Below, in pieces: positions 16,836 to 26,170 of a DNA stretch of 64,000 nt. This stretch comes from Hyphomicrobium denitrificans 1NES1 (lineage in GTDB: Bacteria; Pseudomonadota; Alphaproteobacteria; Rhizobiales; Hyphomicrobiaceae), in the NCBI RefSeq assembly GCF_000230975.2, contig NC_021172.1, forward strand, positions 1,860,001 through 1,924,000, given 5' to 3'. A program made the position numbers and the translations under genes. The notes under the pieces were generated by a model. The model was given only the letters and a program-made list of their open reading frames with translations, was not told the DNA's origin and searched no databases. Every line of letters begins with the position of its first letter. Positions within the stretch are counted from its first letter, which is position 1.

Positions 16836-18449
16836 TCAGCCCTTCTTGGAGGACAGTTGTACGGCCACAAATCGCTTCTGGTCGGACGACTTGATGTGCA
16901 GAAGAACGGCCGTACGCTTCAAATTCTGGGCCTTCTTGACGCCGGCCACGACGTCGTCGGGCGTTTTAACGGTTTCGCCCGAGACCTCGAGGATCACGTC
17001 CCCGGCCTTGAGGCCCTTCTCGGCGGCGTCGGATGACGGGTCGACCTCGGCAATGGCGACGCCCTCCTCGTTCGACCCCGAGCGCGCCGGCATTAGCGTG
17101 ACGCCAAGCTGGCTCAGCTCCATCTGCGAAGACTTGCTGTCGTCGTTGTTATTGCCGTTGTTGTCGTTCTCGTCGTTATCGCCGTTCATCAAGGCTTCGG
17201 CATTCTTCGGGAAGAGCCCGAGCTTGACGTTGATCACCTTCTCGGCGTTGTTGCGCCAGACCTTGATATTGACGGGCGAGTCCGGGGAGAGCTCGGCGAT
17301 CTTGCGTGCGAGGTCGCGGCTGTCCGCCACCTTGGCATCGTTCACCTGAAGAATTGCGTCCTGGGTCTTGATGCCGGCAGCCGCGGCAGGGCCGTTCGGC
17401 GTGACTTCGCTGACCAGCGCACCATGGGCTTCGCTCAGGCCGAGGCTCGCAGCCGTATCTTCGTCGACATTCTGAATCTTGACGCCAAGCCAGCCGCGCT
17501 TGACCGTGCCCGTCGCCTTAAGCTGCGTCACGACCTCATCGACGGTCTTTGCCGGAATGTCGAAGGCTATGCCGACATTGCCGCCCGACGGAGAGAAGAT
17601 CGCGGTATTGACGCCGATCACCTCGCCGTCGAGGTTAAATGTTGGGCCACCCGAGTTGCCGCGGTTCACGGCAGCGTCGATCTGCATGTAATCGTAGGGA
17701 CCGGAGCCGATGTCGCGCGCAAGCGCGGATACGATGCCGGCCGTCACCGTGCCTCCGAGACCGAAGGGGTTGCCAACGGCCAGCGCCCAGTCACCGACGC
17801 GCGGCGCCTTCTTCGAGAAGGTCACTGCAGGGAATGTCTTGGTGCTTTCAATCTTCAGGAGCGCGACGTCGGTACGCGGATCGGTGCCGATGAGCTTGGC
17901 TTCGTATTTCGTTTCGTCGTTATCGAAAGCGACCTGGATCTTCGTCGCGCCGTCGATCACGTGGTTGTTCGTCACGACATAGCCGTCGGACGAAATGACG
18001 AAGCCCGAGCCCTGGCCCTGGACGATCTTCGGGCGTTCTTCCGGCTGGCCGAATTCCTTCGGCAGACGCTTGAAGAAATCATGCAACGGGTGGTCGGGAG
18101 GAAGATCGGGAAGATTGAAGTTGCCGCCGCCTTTCTTATCGCCCTTATCGCCTTTATCGCCTTTATCGCCTTTGCTGTTCTCGGCCATTTTCGAGGCGCC
18201 GCCGTCGTTGACGACGGACACCGAAACGACAGCAGGCTTCACGCGCTCGATGAGGTCCGCAAAGGAGAGCGGGGCCCGACCCATCGGCGTTTCGATCGTC
18301 TGTGCGGCGGGCGTATCGGCCCGGACCGCGTGGGATGGAATGAAATAGCCAAATCCCGCCGCGGCAATGGCAGCGAGCGCCACGAATGACGGAGCAATTT
18401 TCGATAAACGAGCGTTCGACATCGTCGCCGCGCGATGGGGGAGTCGCAT
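16836..18449 (-). CDS. degP: Periplasmic serine protease of the DegP/MucD (Do) family
   Basis: A 537-residue HtrA protein. An N-terminal membrane or signal helix is at about residues 20-38. The catalytic triad is His163 (TNNHVID), Asp194 (RTDVALLKI) and Ser266 (NRGNSGGPT), followed by two PDZ domains separated by an Asn/Asp-rich linker (NGDNDENDNNGNNNDD). ATG 18449 has GGAG nine bases upstream; a TTG at 18464 is the alternative. A lysine/glycine/aspartate repeat (GDKGDKGDKGDKK, residues 94-106) in the LA loop is encoded by a 9-base tandem repeat. It degrades or refolds misfolded envelope proteins. The response regulator gene begins 118 bases downstream. Confidence 0.93.
   Translation of the reverse strand: MRLPHRAATMSNARLSKIAPSFVALAAIAAAGFGYFIPSHAVRADTPAAQTIETPMGRAPLSFADLIERVKPAVVSVSVVNDGGASKMAENSKGDKGDKGDKGDKKGGGNFNLPDLPPDHPLHDFFKRLPKEFGQPEERPKIVQGQGSGFVISSDGYVVTNNHVIDGATKIQVAFDNDETKYEAKLIGTDPRTDVALLKIESTKTFPAVTFSKKAPRVGDWALAVGNPFGLGGTVTAGIVSALARDIGSGPYDYMQIDAAVNRGNSGGPTFNLDGEVIGVNTAIFSPSGGNVGIAFDIPAKTVDEVVTQLKATGTVKRGWLGVKIQNVDEDTAASLGLSEAHGALVSEVTPNGPAAAAGIKTQDAILQVNDAKVADSRDLARKIAELSPDSPVNIKVWRNNAEKVINVKLGLFPKNAEALMNGDNDENDNNGNNNDDSKSSQMELSQLGVTLMPARSGSNEEGVAIAEVDPSSDAAEKGLKAGDVILEVSGETVKTPDDVVAGVKKAQNLKRTAVLLHIKSSDQKRFVAVQLSSKKG
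18132..18175 (-). repeat. 9-base tandem repeat inside degP
   Basis: About four copies of a 9-base unit (plus-strand GCCTTTATC, first copies slightly diverged) encode the Gly-Asp-Lys repeats of the LA loop region of the protease. The unit is a multiple of three, so copy-number change would lengthen or shorten the loop without frameshift. Confidence 0.8.
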
Positions 18450-18675
18450 CCCTTGGGTCTCCAAGCTGAAATTGGCCTTTTAGCCTAGCGTCCAGCGGTA
18501 ACGGAGGCGGGATTACCGCAGGATGTCAGGCACGTTAACAGTTGGTAATCTCGGGTGGCGCTCACATGCCGTTGCCGTGTCCGTGCGGGCCATACAGGGC
18601 CGGACGGACACGGCTCGTCGGAGCAAATGGCGCTGGACGGCCGGCCAAGCCCGGCCGAAGCCGGGAGAGATTAGC

Positions 18676-19146
18676 TTAGCTCTGGTCGCCCGAGAGGATC
18701 TTGGAGAGCTTGGCTTTTTCGTCGTCGGAGAGCGCCGCACTTTCGATGGCCCTGGGCCTTGCCGCCGCGCGGGCAGCCAGCGTCAGACCGGCCAGGAACA
18801 CAAGAATTGGCGTCAGCCAGAGTAGCAGCGTCGAAAGTTGGAACCTGGGCCGCAGCAGCACGAACTCACCGTAGCGGGCGACGATATAGTCGATGACCTG
18901 AGCGTCGGTATCGTGAGCAACGAGACGTTCGCGCACCAGGCGGCGCAAATCCGCCGCGAGCGGAGCATCGCTGTCGTCGATCGATTCGTTCTGGCAGACG
19001 AGACAACGTAGTTCGGACGAGATCGTGCGGGCTCGCTTTTCAAGCACGGGATCGGACAGCATTTCACCGGGCTGAACGGCGAACACCATCGACGCGTTAG
19101 CGAGGACTGCCAATGTGAAAACAGCGACTGCAAAAAGCCGGCGCAT
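18676..19146 (-). CDS. ccmH: Cytochrome c maturation protein CcmH (CycL)
   Basis: A 156-residue protein with a signal peptide (LFAVAVFTLAVLANASMVFA), the thiol pair C48-LV-C51 in LRCLVCQNES, and a C-terminal membrane helix (LLLWLTPILVFLAGLTLAA). It reduces the apocytochrome CXXCH cysteines before haem ligation. ATG 19146 starts five bases after the ccmF stop; a longer start at 19170 would overlap ccmF. It is the last gene of ccmIEFH. A GC-rich palindrome at about 18634-18662 may end the transcript. Confidence 0.93.
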   Translation of the reverse strand: MRRLFAVAVFTLAVLANASMVFAVQPGEMLSDPVLEKRARTISSELRCLVCQNESIDDSDAPLAADLRRLVRERLVAHDTDAQVIDYIVARYGEFVLLRPRFQLSTLLLWLTPILVFLAGLTLAARAAARPRAIESAALSDDEKAKLSKILSGDQS

Positions 19147-19150
19147 CGCC

Positions 19151-21136
19151 TTACTCCGCAGGAACGGCAACGGGCTGCCGCCGAGCGCGGCCGGCCGGAA
19201 CGCCGATGCGCAACCGCCGGTCGGACAGCGAGATGCCGCCGCCGATGAACATGATCAGCGCGCCGAGCCAGATAAACCGCACGAGCGGGTTGAAGTAGGC
19301 GCGAACGGCGTAGCCGCCGCCTGGCTGGGGATCGCCGATGACGAGATAGAGATCGCCGCGCCAAGCCGCATGAATGCCCGCCTCCGTCGTCGGCTGCGGC
19401 GGGGCATCGTAGAGTCGCTTCGACGGTGTCAGGCGCGTCACCGATGTGCCGTCGCGCTTGACGTCAAAGTCGGCGAAGTCCTCGCGATAATTCGGACCGC
19501 GTCCGCTTTCGACTCCGGTGAACGTCACGTCGTAGCCCGCGACCGAAAGAGTCTGACCGGGCTTCATGACGAGGATGTGCTCCTCGCGGTAGGCGCTCGT
19601 TGCGACAATGCCGACGACGAGCATGCCGATACCGAAATGCGCGAGCAGCGTGCCGTAGGCGGAACGAGGGAGATTTCGTACACGGCGAAAAATCTCGGCG
19701 CGTGAAGCTTGGCCGAGCTTGACGCGGTTCGCCCATTCGCTGAGCGCACCCATCATGACGTAGACGCCGACGCCGATACCGAGGGGCGCAAGCCACGGTC
19801 CGCGATGCCCCACAGCGAAGAAGGCGACAATCGCAACGATCGCAGCCAGCACCGCGAACGCCAGGCGCTGCATGGCACCGACGAGATCGCCGCGCTTCCA
19901 TGCGAGCATCGGACCGATGGGAAGCGCCAGCAGCAGCGGCACCATCAGCGGACCGAACGTCGAGTTGAAGAACGGCGGTCCAACCGAAATTTTCTCGCCC
20001 GTCAAGCCTTCAAGCGCCATCGGATAAAGCGTGCCGACGAGCACCGTCGCCGCGCCGGTCACGAGCAGCAGGTTATTCAGCACGAGGCTGCCCTCACGGC
20101 TGATCGGCTGAAAGAGCCCGCCGGTTTGCATCTCGCTGGCCCTGAGCGCGAAGAGCGCCAGGCCGCCGCCGGTGAACAAAATCAGGATTGCGAAAATGAA
20201 AATGCCGCGTGCCGGATCGACGGCGAACGAATGCACCGACGTCAAGACGCCCGAGCGGACGATGAACGTTCCCATCAGCGACAATGAGAATGTCAGAATC
20301 GCCAACAGGATCGTCCAGACCTTGAGGGCCTCGCGCTTCTCCATCACGAGCGCGGAGTGCAGAAGCGCCGTCCCTGCGAGCCACGGCATGAAGGAGGCGT
20401 TCTCAACGGGGTCCCAGAACCACCAGCCGCCCCATCCGAGCTCGTAGTACGCCCACCACGAGCCCATCGAAATGCCGATCGTCAGAAACATCCACGCGGC
20501 GAGCGTCCACGGCCTCACCCAGCGCGCCCACGCGGCATCGATGCGCCCCTCGATCAGCGCAGCGATGGCAAAGGAGAACGCAATCGAGAAGCCGACGTAT
20601 CCGGTATAGAGAAACGGCGGATGGAACGCGAGCGCCGGGTCTTGCAGAATCGGGTTTAATCCGCGGCCATCGGACGGCGCCGGATCGAGACGGAGAAAAG
20701 GGTTCGACGTCAGGAGCGTGAAAAGCAGGAAAGCGACCGCGATCGACGCCTGCACGGAAAGCACACGGGCTTTCAACGTGGGCGGCAGATTGTTGCCGAA
20801 CATCGCGACGGCAGCGCCGAAAAGCGCCAGGATCAGCACCCACAACAGCATCGAGCCTTCGTGGTTGCCCCAGACGCCGGCCATCTTATAGATGAGCGGC
20901 TTCGTCGAATGAGAATTCTCGGCGACGTTCGCAACCGAGAAATCCGACGTCACATAAGCGTGCATCAACGCCACGAATGCGATTGCAAGCAGGATGAACT
21001 GAGAGACGGCAGCAGGTTCGGCAACGCGCATCATCCGCTCGTCTTTGAGAGACGCGCCGGCCATCGGCAGAACGACCTGCACGACGGCGACGAGAAGCGC
21101 CAGGATCAAAGCGAAATGTCCGAACTCGACGATCAC
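19151..21136 (-). CDS. ccmF: Haem lyase subunit CcmF (CycK)
   Basis: A 661-residue polytopic membrane protein. The WWD haem-binding domain is near residue 230 (GWGGWWFWDPVENASFMPWL), with many membrane helices either side and the conserved histidines of the family expected in the periplasmic loops. With CcmH and CcmI it transfers haem from CcmE to apocytochromes c. It starts 12 bases after the ccmE stop, so the operon is tight. Confidence 0.95.
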   Translation of the reverse strand: MIVEFGHFALILALLVAVVQVVLPMAGASLKDERMMRVAEPAAVSQFILLAIAFVALMHAYVTSDFSVANVAENSHSTKPLIYKMAGVWGNHEGSMLLWVLILALFGAAVAMFGNNLPPTLKARVLSVQASIAVAFLLFTLLTSNPFLRLDPAPSDGRGLNPILQDPALAFHPPFLYTGYVGFSIAFSFAIAALIEGRIDAAWARWVRPWTLAAWMFLTIGISMGSWWAYYELGWGGWWFWDPVENASFMPWLAGTALLHSALVMEKREALKVWTILLAILTFSLSLMGTFIVRSGVLTSVHSFAVDPARGIFIFAILILFTGGGLALFALRASEMQTGGLFQPISREGSLVLNNLLLVTGAATVLVGTLYPMALEGLTGEKISVGPPFFNSTFGPLMVPLLLALPIGPMLAWKRGDLVGAMQRLAFAVLAAIVAIVAFFAVGHRGPWLAPLGIGVGVYVMMGALSEWANRVKLGQASRAEIFRRVRNLPRSAYGTLLAHFGIGMLVVGIVATSAYREEHILVMKPGQTLSVAGYDVTFTGVESGRGPNYREDFADFDVKRDGTSVTRLTPSKRLYDAPPQPTTEAGIHAAWRGDLYLVIGDPQPGGGYAVRAYFNPLVRFIWLGALIMFIGGGISLSDRRLRIGVPAGRARRQPVAVPAE

Positions 21137-21148
21137 GGCATAGCCTCC

Positions 21149-21622
21149 CTAGGGCGTCTCGCTGGTTTTCAGCGCCGCCGGGTGGTGTGCGCCTGAGCCA
21201 AGTTTCACGCCCTTCTCTTCAAGTGCCTTCGCCACGTCTCGCGGCATGTAGTTCTCGTCGTGCTTGGCGAGTACGCTATCGGCCTTGAAACCGCCATCGC
21301 CATCGAGGACACCTTCGGCGACGACACCCTGTCCCTCGCGGAAAAGATCGGGCAGAACGCCCGTGAACGTTACGGGAATATCTTTCAGCGTGTCGGTCAC
21401 CTTGAACTTGATCGTCGTTCCCTCGTGCACGACCGAACCGTTTTCGACGAGGCCGCCCAGCCTGATGCGTTGCCCGGCGGGCACGCCCTTTTCGACGATG
21501 TCGCTCGGCGTATGGAAGAAGACGACGCTGTCCTTCAGCGCAAAGAGCACGAGGATCAACGCCACTGCGAGCGTTGCGACGCCGCCTCCGATTAGAGCGC
21601 CGCGCTTTTGTTTTCGTGTCAT
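21149..21622 (-). CDS. ccmE: Haem chaperone CcmE (CycJ)
   Basis: A 157-residue membrane-anchored periplasmic protein. One N-terminal helix (LIGGGVATLAVALILVLFAL) precedes an OB-fold. His121 in LAKHDENYMP is the residue that binds haem covalently, with the tyrosine of the motif at 125. It carries haem from CcmC to CcmF. The ccmABC genes are not in this window. Confidence 0.95.
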   Translation of the reverse strand: MTRKQKRGALIGGGVATLAVALILVLFALKDSVVFFHTPSDIVEKGVPAGQRIRLGGLVENGSVVHEGTTIKFKVTDTLKDIPVTFTGVLPDLFREGQGVVAEGVLDGDGGFKADSVLAKHDENYMPRDVAKALEEKGVKLGSGAHHPAALKTSETP

Positions 21623-21645
21623 CCGAGGTCAATATCCATCGCGCT

Positions 21646-22836
21646 TCAGCCTCCAAGTCCGAGCTCGCGTGCCAGATCGTCGATGCGCGCCAAGCCAACC
21701 TGATCGCCTTTGAGATTCGTTCGAGCGTCGCTCAGTGCTTTCACGGCATCGTCGCGTCGGCCGAGGACCTGATAGGCGCGTATGAGCTTCAGCCATCCGG
21801 CTGCATCGCTGCCGTCAGCCTTGAGGCGCGTCGCAAGGCCATCGACCATTTGCGTTATGAAAGCTTGCCGTTGCTCGGGCTTCATCGCCATGACGGCAGA
21901 GGTGTCGGACGCCGAAGGCTGCGGTGCGACCGTTGCCTCAGCAGCGTTCTTTGGCGATGTGTCAGCCGAAGCCGGTTTACCGCCGGCATCGGGCGTCAAG
22001 CTTGCGAGGCGGGCTTCGAGCATTTTGCGCCACGGAGCATCGGTCGGCGCTTCATCGATCAGCTTGCGATAGTCGGCAGCCGCTTCGGAGAGCTTGCCGT
22101 CCTGCTCCTTGGCGAGCGCCAGCCAGATGCGCGGCTCTTTCTTTTCGGGAGCGATCACGAGGAGACGTTCGAGCGCCTTGCGCGCATCCCCCGGAATGAC
22201 GCCGTTCTCGATCCTGATCCGCGCATTGGCGAAACCCTGCAGCCGATCAGGCGTTTCTCCGACGAACCGCATGGCATTGGCGTAGGCGTTCGCCGCGTCG
22301 GCATAGCGACCCATCGCGTAATAGACCGGCGCGATGACGCTCCAACCCTTGCCGTCCTCGGGATGCTCGCGCAGACGTTCCTCAACTTTGGCGACGAGGT
22401 CGTTCGGCTTTTCCGAACCGGACGACTGAGTGATGCGCGCGCTCAGCGGATCGCCCGGCAGGCCCGGCGCTCCGTAGGCGAGATAAAGCGCGAGACTCGC
22501 GATTGGAAGAGCAATGGACGTGAGAACAGACGCATACGCCGCAAAGCTCGCTCGCCCGCGATGTCCAGACTCGTCCGCCCTGCTCCTTGCCGCTGTCGTG
22601 CGCAGAAGACGGCGCGCGATTTCGGAACGGGCGCTTTCGGCTTCGCCTGAGGCCAGCGTGCCGCTCGCCTCGTCGGCGGCAACTTCCTTGAGCTGATCTT
22701 TGTAGACGGCGATGTCGGCAGCAGCAGTGATGGCGTCGGGGTCTTCGGCCGCTTGCGGCGCAGCACGCAGCAGCGGTCGCGTAACGGCGAGCGTCACCAC
22801 TGCCACCAGACCGGCCACCAAAATCCAGAAAATCAT
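21646..22836 (-). CDS. ccmI: Cytochrome c maturation protein CcmI (CycH)
   Basis: A 396-residue protein. The N-terminal part has two membrane helices (IFWILVAGLVAVVTLAVT and YASVLTSIALPIASLALYLAYG) separated by a cytoplasmic loop, and the periplasmic part has tetratricopeptide-like repeats (GKGWSVIAPVYYAMGRYADAANAYANAM). The family holds apocytochrome c for the haem lyase. It is the first gene of ccmIEFH; the 146 bases upstream should contain the promoter. Confidence 0.93.
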   Translation of the reverse strand: MIFWILVAGLVAVVTLAVTRPLLRAAPQAAEDPDAITAAADIAVYKDQLKEVAADEASGTLASGEAESARSEIARRLLRTTAARSRADESGHRGRASFAAYASVLTSIALPIASLALYLAYGAPGLPGDPLSARITQSSGSEKPNDLVAKVEERLREHPEDGKGWSVIAPVYYAMGRYADAANAYANAMRFVGETPDRLQGFANARIRIENGVIPGDARKALERLLVIAPEKKEPRIWLALAKEQDGKLSEAAADYRKLIDEAPTDAPWRKMLEARLASLTPDAGGKPASADTSPKNAAEATVAPQPSASDTSAVMAMKPEQRQAFITQMVDGLATRLKADGSDAAGWLKLIRAYQVLGRRDDAVKALSDARTNLKGDQVGLARIDDLARELGLGG

Positions 22837-22982
22837 TGCCGCGCGATCCTCGACTTTAGAAACGGAATAAGATCGCGGCGGCAGGCAGGCAAGCCGACAC
22901 TGGCCGGTTCAGCGCTTCTGTCGCGGATATGACTTAACTGTGATGTGTGCCGTAACACTGTCCTGCGGCACTCTGCACTGCG

Positions 22983-23459
22983 TCAGCCAACGCTTTGCCA
23001 CGTCCCGTCCTGATTACGGCATGCCGTCCCACGCATCTGCTGAGGCCGACCGTCGACATATATCGTATGGGTGTAATCGCGGCAGTCGGCTACGCCACGC
23101 TTGTACGGCCGGCTTGGTACTACCTCGCCATAGTGTCCGGTGTCCGGATCACGCCATTGGCGCGACACGCCGGATTGGCCACGCTCAAGGGCATCGAATT
23201 CAGCCTCCTGCGCGTAACGGCGGTCGCGTTCATCGAGATTTTTGCCGATCTGGCTCCCGACGATGCCGCCAACGACGGCACCGGCGACGGTTGCCGCCAC
23301 ATTGCCGCTACCTTTTCCGAACTGATTGCCGACGAGTCCTCCGGCGACGCTGCCAAGAACCAGACCCGTGCTCTGGTTATCTATGCCGCCCTGGCCGTTG
23401 CTGCACCCGGCGAGCATGGCGACCGCCAAAAGCGGAATCGAGAAGCGCGCGACGCGCAT
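22983..23459 (-). CDS. Glycine-zipper outer-membrane lipoprotein (17-kDa antigen type)
   Basis: A 158-residue lipoprotein. Residues 1-19 form a lipoprotein signal ending in the lipobox LAGC (Cys19). A glycine-zipper segment follows (GLVLGSVAGGLVGNQFGKG and VAGAVVGGIVGSQIGK), like the rickettsial 17-kDa antigen and SlyB-type proteins. The C-terminal part (RDYTHTIYVDGRPQQMRGTACRNQDGTWQ) matches the surface-antigen domain common in Hyphomicrobiales. ATG 23459 is chosen because it gives a clean signal peptide; the frame is open far upstream without one. Confidence 0.85.
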   Translation of the reverse strand: MRVARFSIPLLAVAMLAGCSNGQGGIDNQSTGLVLGSVAGGLVGNQFGKGSGNVAATVAGAVVGGIVGSQIGKNLDERDRRYAQEAEFDALERGQSGVSRQWRDPDTGHYGEVVPSRPYKRGVADCRDYTHTIYVDGRPQQMRGTACRNQDGTWQSVG

Positions 23460-23655
23460 GGCGAACCTCGTTTTTCGGTTTTCTTTCCCTTGCGCCGATG
23501 ACCCCACCCGGCGCGTGTCCCTAATGTTGGCTAGACTGATATTGTGCGCTCGACAAGGCAGAAATCCACCACAATTCAGGCAAACAAACGACACGAGAGA
23601 CTGATGCTGCACCGCAACACGCCGATTGAGCACAAAGCGGAAGAGGTATCGCCGG

Positions 23656-25038
23656 TCAGGCGGCCGGAAGCTCCAGGATGGCTTTGAGGCCCCCATGCTC
23701 GGAGGCGTCCAGATCAAGGCGCCCGCGATAGGATACGGCAAGATCGCTGACGATCGACAGCCCAAGTCCCGAGCCGGGCTTTGTTTCGTCGAGACGCAGG
23801 CCGCGTTTGCCGATCTTGGCACGCTGTTCGGCCGAGAGGCCGGGGCCGTCGTCCTCGATTGTGATCTTCAGTTTCTTGCGCCGCGCGGAACTCGTCTGCG
23901 CCTCAAGCGCCGCCGTCAGATAAGCGTGTCCTTTCCCCCACTTGCAGGCATTGTCGAGAAGATTGCCGAGCATTTCCTCCAGATCCTGCTTTTCGCCCTG
24001 AAATTTGACGCCCGGCTGGACCGAGAACGAAATCTCGATGCCCTTTTCTCCGTGGATACGCTCGATCGCCCGGACCAGTGGCTCGACCGTCGCATCGACC
24101 GGAGTCACACGACCTATGGCGCCGGCTCGCGCAGCCATGCGCGCGCGGTCGAGATAGTGGCTGATCTGGTCGCGCATCAATTGCGCCTGCTCGGCGACCT
24201 TCGCCCCGAACTTCGAACGATCGTCGCGCGCCTCGTTGACGATGACGGCAAGCGGCGTCTTCAAGGCATGGGCAAGATTGCCAACCTGCGTACGGGCGCG
24301 CTCGATGATGTCCTGATTGGACTCGATAAGGGCATTGAGCTCGGTTTGCAGCGGTTCGATCTCGGCGGGAAGCTGGCCTTCGAGTCGCTCGACCTCGCCC
24401 GACCGGATGCTCGCCAAGCCGCGCTCAATACGGCGCAGCGGCAGCAGCCCAAACCGCACCTGAAAAACGGTCGCTGCCAGAAGTCCTATGCCGACAAGCG
24501 CCAGCGCGCTCGTCAGGCGCGTGCGGAATTTCTTGACGGTTGCCTCGAACCAATCAAGTGGGCCCGCCACGACAATCGAATATTTCGTTTTGTCCGGATC
24601 GTGCCCGGGAGAATCGATAAATTCCAGAATGCGGATCGTGGAGCCGGTCGGCCCCGGAACGTTCATCCAGCGCGTACCGGACTTGTCGGTCGGAAATTTG
24701 CGCTCGTAGGGAGAGGGAAGAACGGCGGTCGCGAGCGACGGCGAGACAAGCGTCCGCCCCGGCGCGCCGTCGATCGGACGGATCTGCCAATACCAGCCGG
24801 ATTGCGTTACCTCGAATAGCGGCTCGTAAAGGTTCGGCGGGATGACGGGTACGTCGCCGCTTGTGCCCATGCTGTCGACGGTGATCTGCGTCAGCAGCTT
24901 TCGCAGCTGCGCATCGAAACTTAGCTGCACGTCCTCGCGGTAGAGCGAATAGATGATGTAGCCCGCGAGCGGCAGCGCCAGAAGCGTCCACGCCGCCGAG
25001 GTCGCAAAGAGCCGCAAGGCGAGCGAATTAAGCCTCAT
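23656..25038 (-). CDS. feuQ: FeuQ/PhoQ-like sensor histidine kinase
   Basis: A 460-residue kinase. Membrane helices at about 8-30 and 176-198 enclose a periplasmic sensor of about 145 residues. A HAMP-like segment follows, then the H-box GNLAHALKTPLAVI with His257, and an ATPase domain with N-box (LGNLLDNACKWGKG), DDGPGLS and GSGLGLSIV. The H-box and order resemble FeuQ of rhizobia, which controls envelope and osmotic functions. The start overlaps the regulator's stop by 11 bases. Confidence 0.88.
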   Translation of the reverse strand: MRLNSLALRLFATSAAWTLLALPLAGYIIYSLYREDVQLSFDAQLRKLLTQITVDSMGTSGDVPVIPPNLYEPLFEVTQSGWYWQIRPIDGAPGRTLVSPSLATAVLPSPYERKFPTDKSGTRWMNVPGPTGSTIRILEFIDSPGHDPDKTKYSIVVAGPLDWFEATVKKFRTRLTSALALVGIGLLAATVFQVRFGLLPLRRIERGLASIRSGEVERLEGQLPAEIEPLQTELNALIESNQDIIERARTQVGNLAHALKTPLAVIVNEARDDRSKFGAKVAEQAQLMRDQISHYLDRARMAARAGAIGRVTPVDATVEPLVRAIERIHGEKGIEISFSVQPGVKFQGEKQDLEEMLGNLLDNACKWGKGHAYLTAALEAQTSSARRKKLKITIEDDGPGLSAEQRAKIGKRGLRLDETKPGSGLGLSIVSDLAVSYRGRLDLDASEHGGLKAILELPAA

Positions 25039-25699
25039 CGGGTCCTTGGCTCATGCGATAGCCGAGACCACGGACGGTCTGAATCACATCGCCGGGGATT
25101 TTTTTTCGCAAGCGACCGATAAAGACCTCGATGGTGTTTGAATCCCGGTCGAAGTCCTGGTCGTAGAGGTGCTCGACAAGCTCCGTCCGCGATACGACAC
25201 GACCGTTATGGTGCATCAGATAGGCAAGAAGGCGGAATTCGTGGGACGTCAGCTTGACCGGCAGGCCGTCGCAGGTGACGCGCGCGGACTTGGTGTCGAG
25301 ACGGATCGGACCGCATTCGATCTCGGATTTGACGTGCCCCGAAGCGCGGCGGATCTGTGCCCTGACACGAGCCAGCAATTCTTCCATGTGGAAGGGCTTG
25401 GCGAGATAGTCGTCGGCGCCGGCATCCATGCCGGTCACCTTGTCGCTCCAGCGGTCGCGAGCGGTCAGAAGGATGACCGGCATCTTGCGGTCGCTGCGGC
25501 GCCACTGTTCGAGGATCGAGATGCCGTCCATCTTCGGCAGGCCGATATCCAGGATCACGACATCGTAGGGTTCGGTGTCGCCGAGGAAATAGCCCTCTTC
25601 CCCATCGGCTGCCGTGTCGACGGCGAAACCCGCATCCCCGAGCGCCGCCGCGAGCTGGCGGTTCAGGTCCTTATCATCCTCGACGACGAGCGCGCGCAC
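25028..25699 (-). CDS. feuP: FeuP/PhoP-like response regulator
   Basis: A 223-residue OmpR-family regulator. Receiver: acidic pair at 8-9, phospho-acceptor Asp51 (VVILDIGLP), Lys in DDYLAKPFH. DNA-binding winged helix: LTSHEFRLLAYLMHHNGRVVSRTELVEHLYDQD to VRGLGYRM. GTG 25699 is preceded by GGGAG about ten bases upstream, while longer starts have no support. It forms a unit with the kinase and with the small secreted protein gene 80 bases upstream. Confidence 0.9.
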   Translation of the reverse strand: MRALVVEDDKDLNRQLAAALGDAGFAVDTAADGEEGYFLGDTEPYDVVILDIGLPKMDGISILEQWRRSDRKMPVILLTARDRWSDKVTGMDAGADDYLAKPFHMEELLARVRAQIRRASGHVKSEIECGPIRLDTKSARVTCDGLPVKLTSHEFRLLAYLMHHNGRVVSRTELVEHLYDQDFDRDSNTIEVFIGRLRKKIPGDVIQTVRGLGYRMSQGPDEA

Positions 25700-25779
25700 G
25701 CTGATCCACTCCCTTTGTGCCGAATCCGCAAGTTGTAGGAGTGTTGGAATAAAATCTCCACCCCACCAACCGGAACCCA

Positions 25780-26070
25780 TCACCGGACTGTAGCGGTAAT
25801 AACGGTGGTTCTGAGCTGTCCCGTCGGGCTGCGAACGACGATGCGATAGAAATATCCGTCCCGAGACCGGCAAAGCGTGGTCTTCACAAGCTCGCCGATA
25901 CCGTCGGCCGCCAGGGATTTCGAGACTTCCTCGACCGTTATGAGATTTTCGCTACGGACGATCTGGCCCGCCATACCCCAGTCCGTCAGGCAGTCTTCAG
26001 CGCACGCCGAGCCGGGCAGCACCAAGGCTGCCGCAGCTGTCACCGCTACCGCTCCAATAAATCCGGCCAT
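25780..26070 (-). CDS. Small secreted protein, FeuN-like by position
   Basis: A 96-residue protein with a signal peptide (FIGAVAVTAAAALVLPGSACA) and a PepSY-like body (ITVEEVSKSLAADGIGELVKTTLCRSRDGYFYRIVV), with two cysteines near residues 27 and 67. In Sinorhizobium the small periplasmic inhibitor FeuN is encoded just upstream of feuPQ; the size, export signal and position fit, but that homology is inferred, not shown. ATG 26070 has GGAAGAG upstream; in-frame starts at 26130 and 26124 are alternatives. Confidence 0.62.
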   Translation of the reverse strand: MAGFIGAVAVTAAAALVLPGSACAEDCLTDWGMAGQIVRSENLITVEEVSKSLAADGIGELVKTTLCRSRDGYFYRIVVRSPTGQLRTTVITATVR

Positions 26071-26170
26071 ACGCACTCTTCCAGACGTTAGCCGCCCATA
26101 CAGATATCTCGTTGAACGGTCCATGAACATCGCCAGAGCGCACAGTTAAAATCTGCCAAAGCCGACGGAA

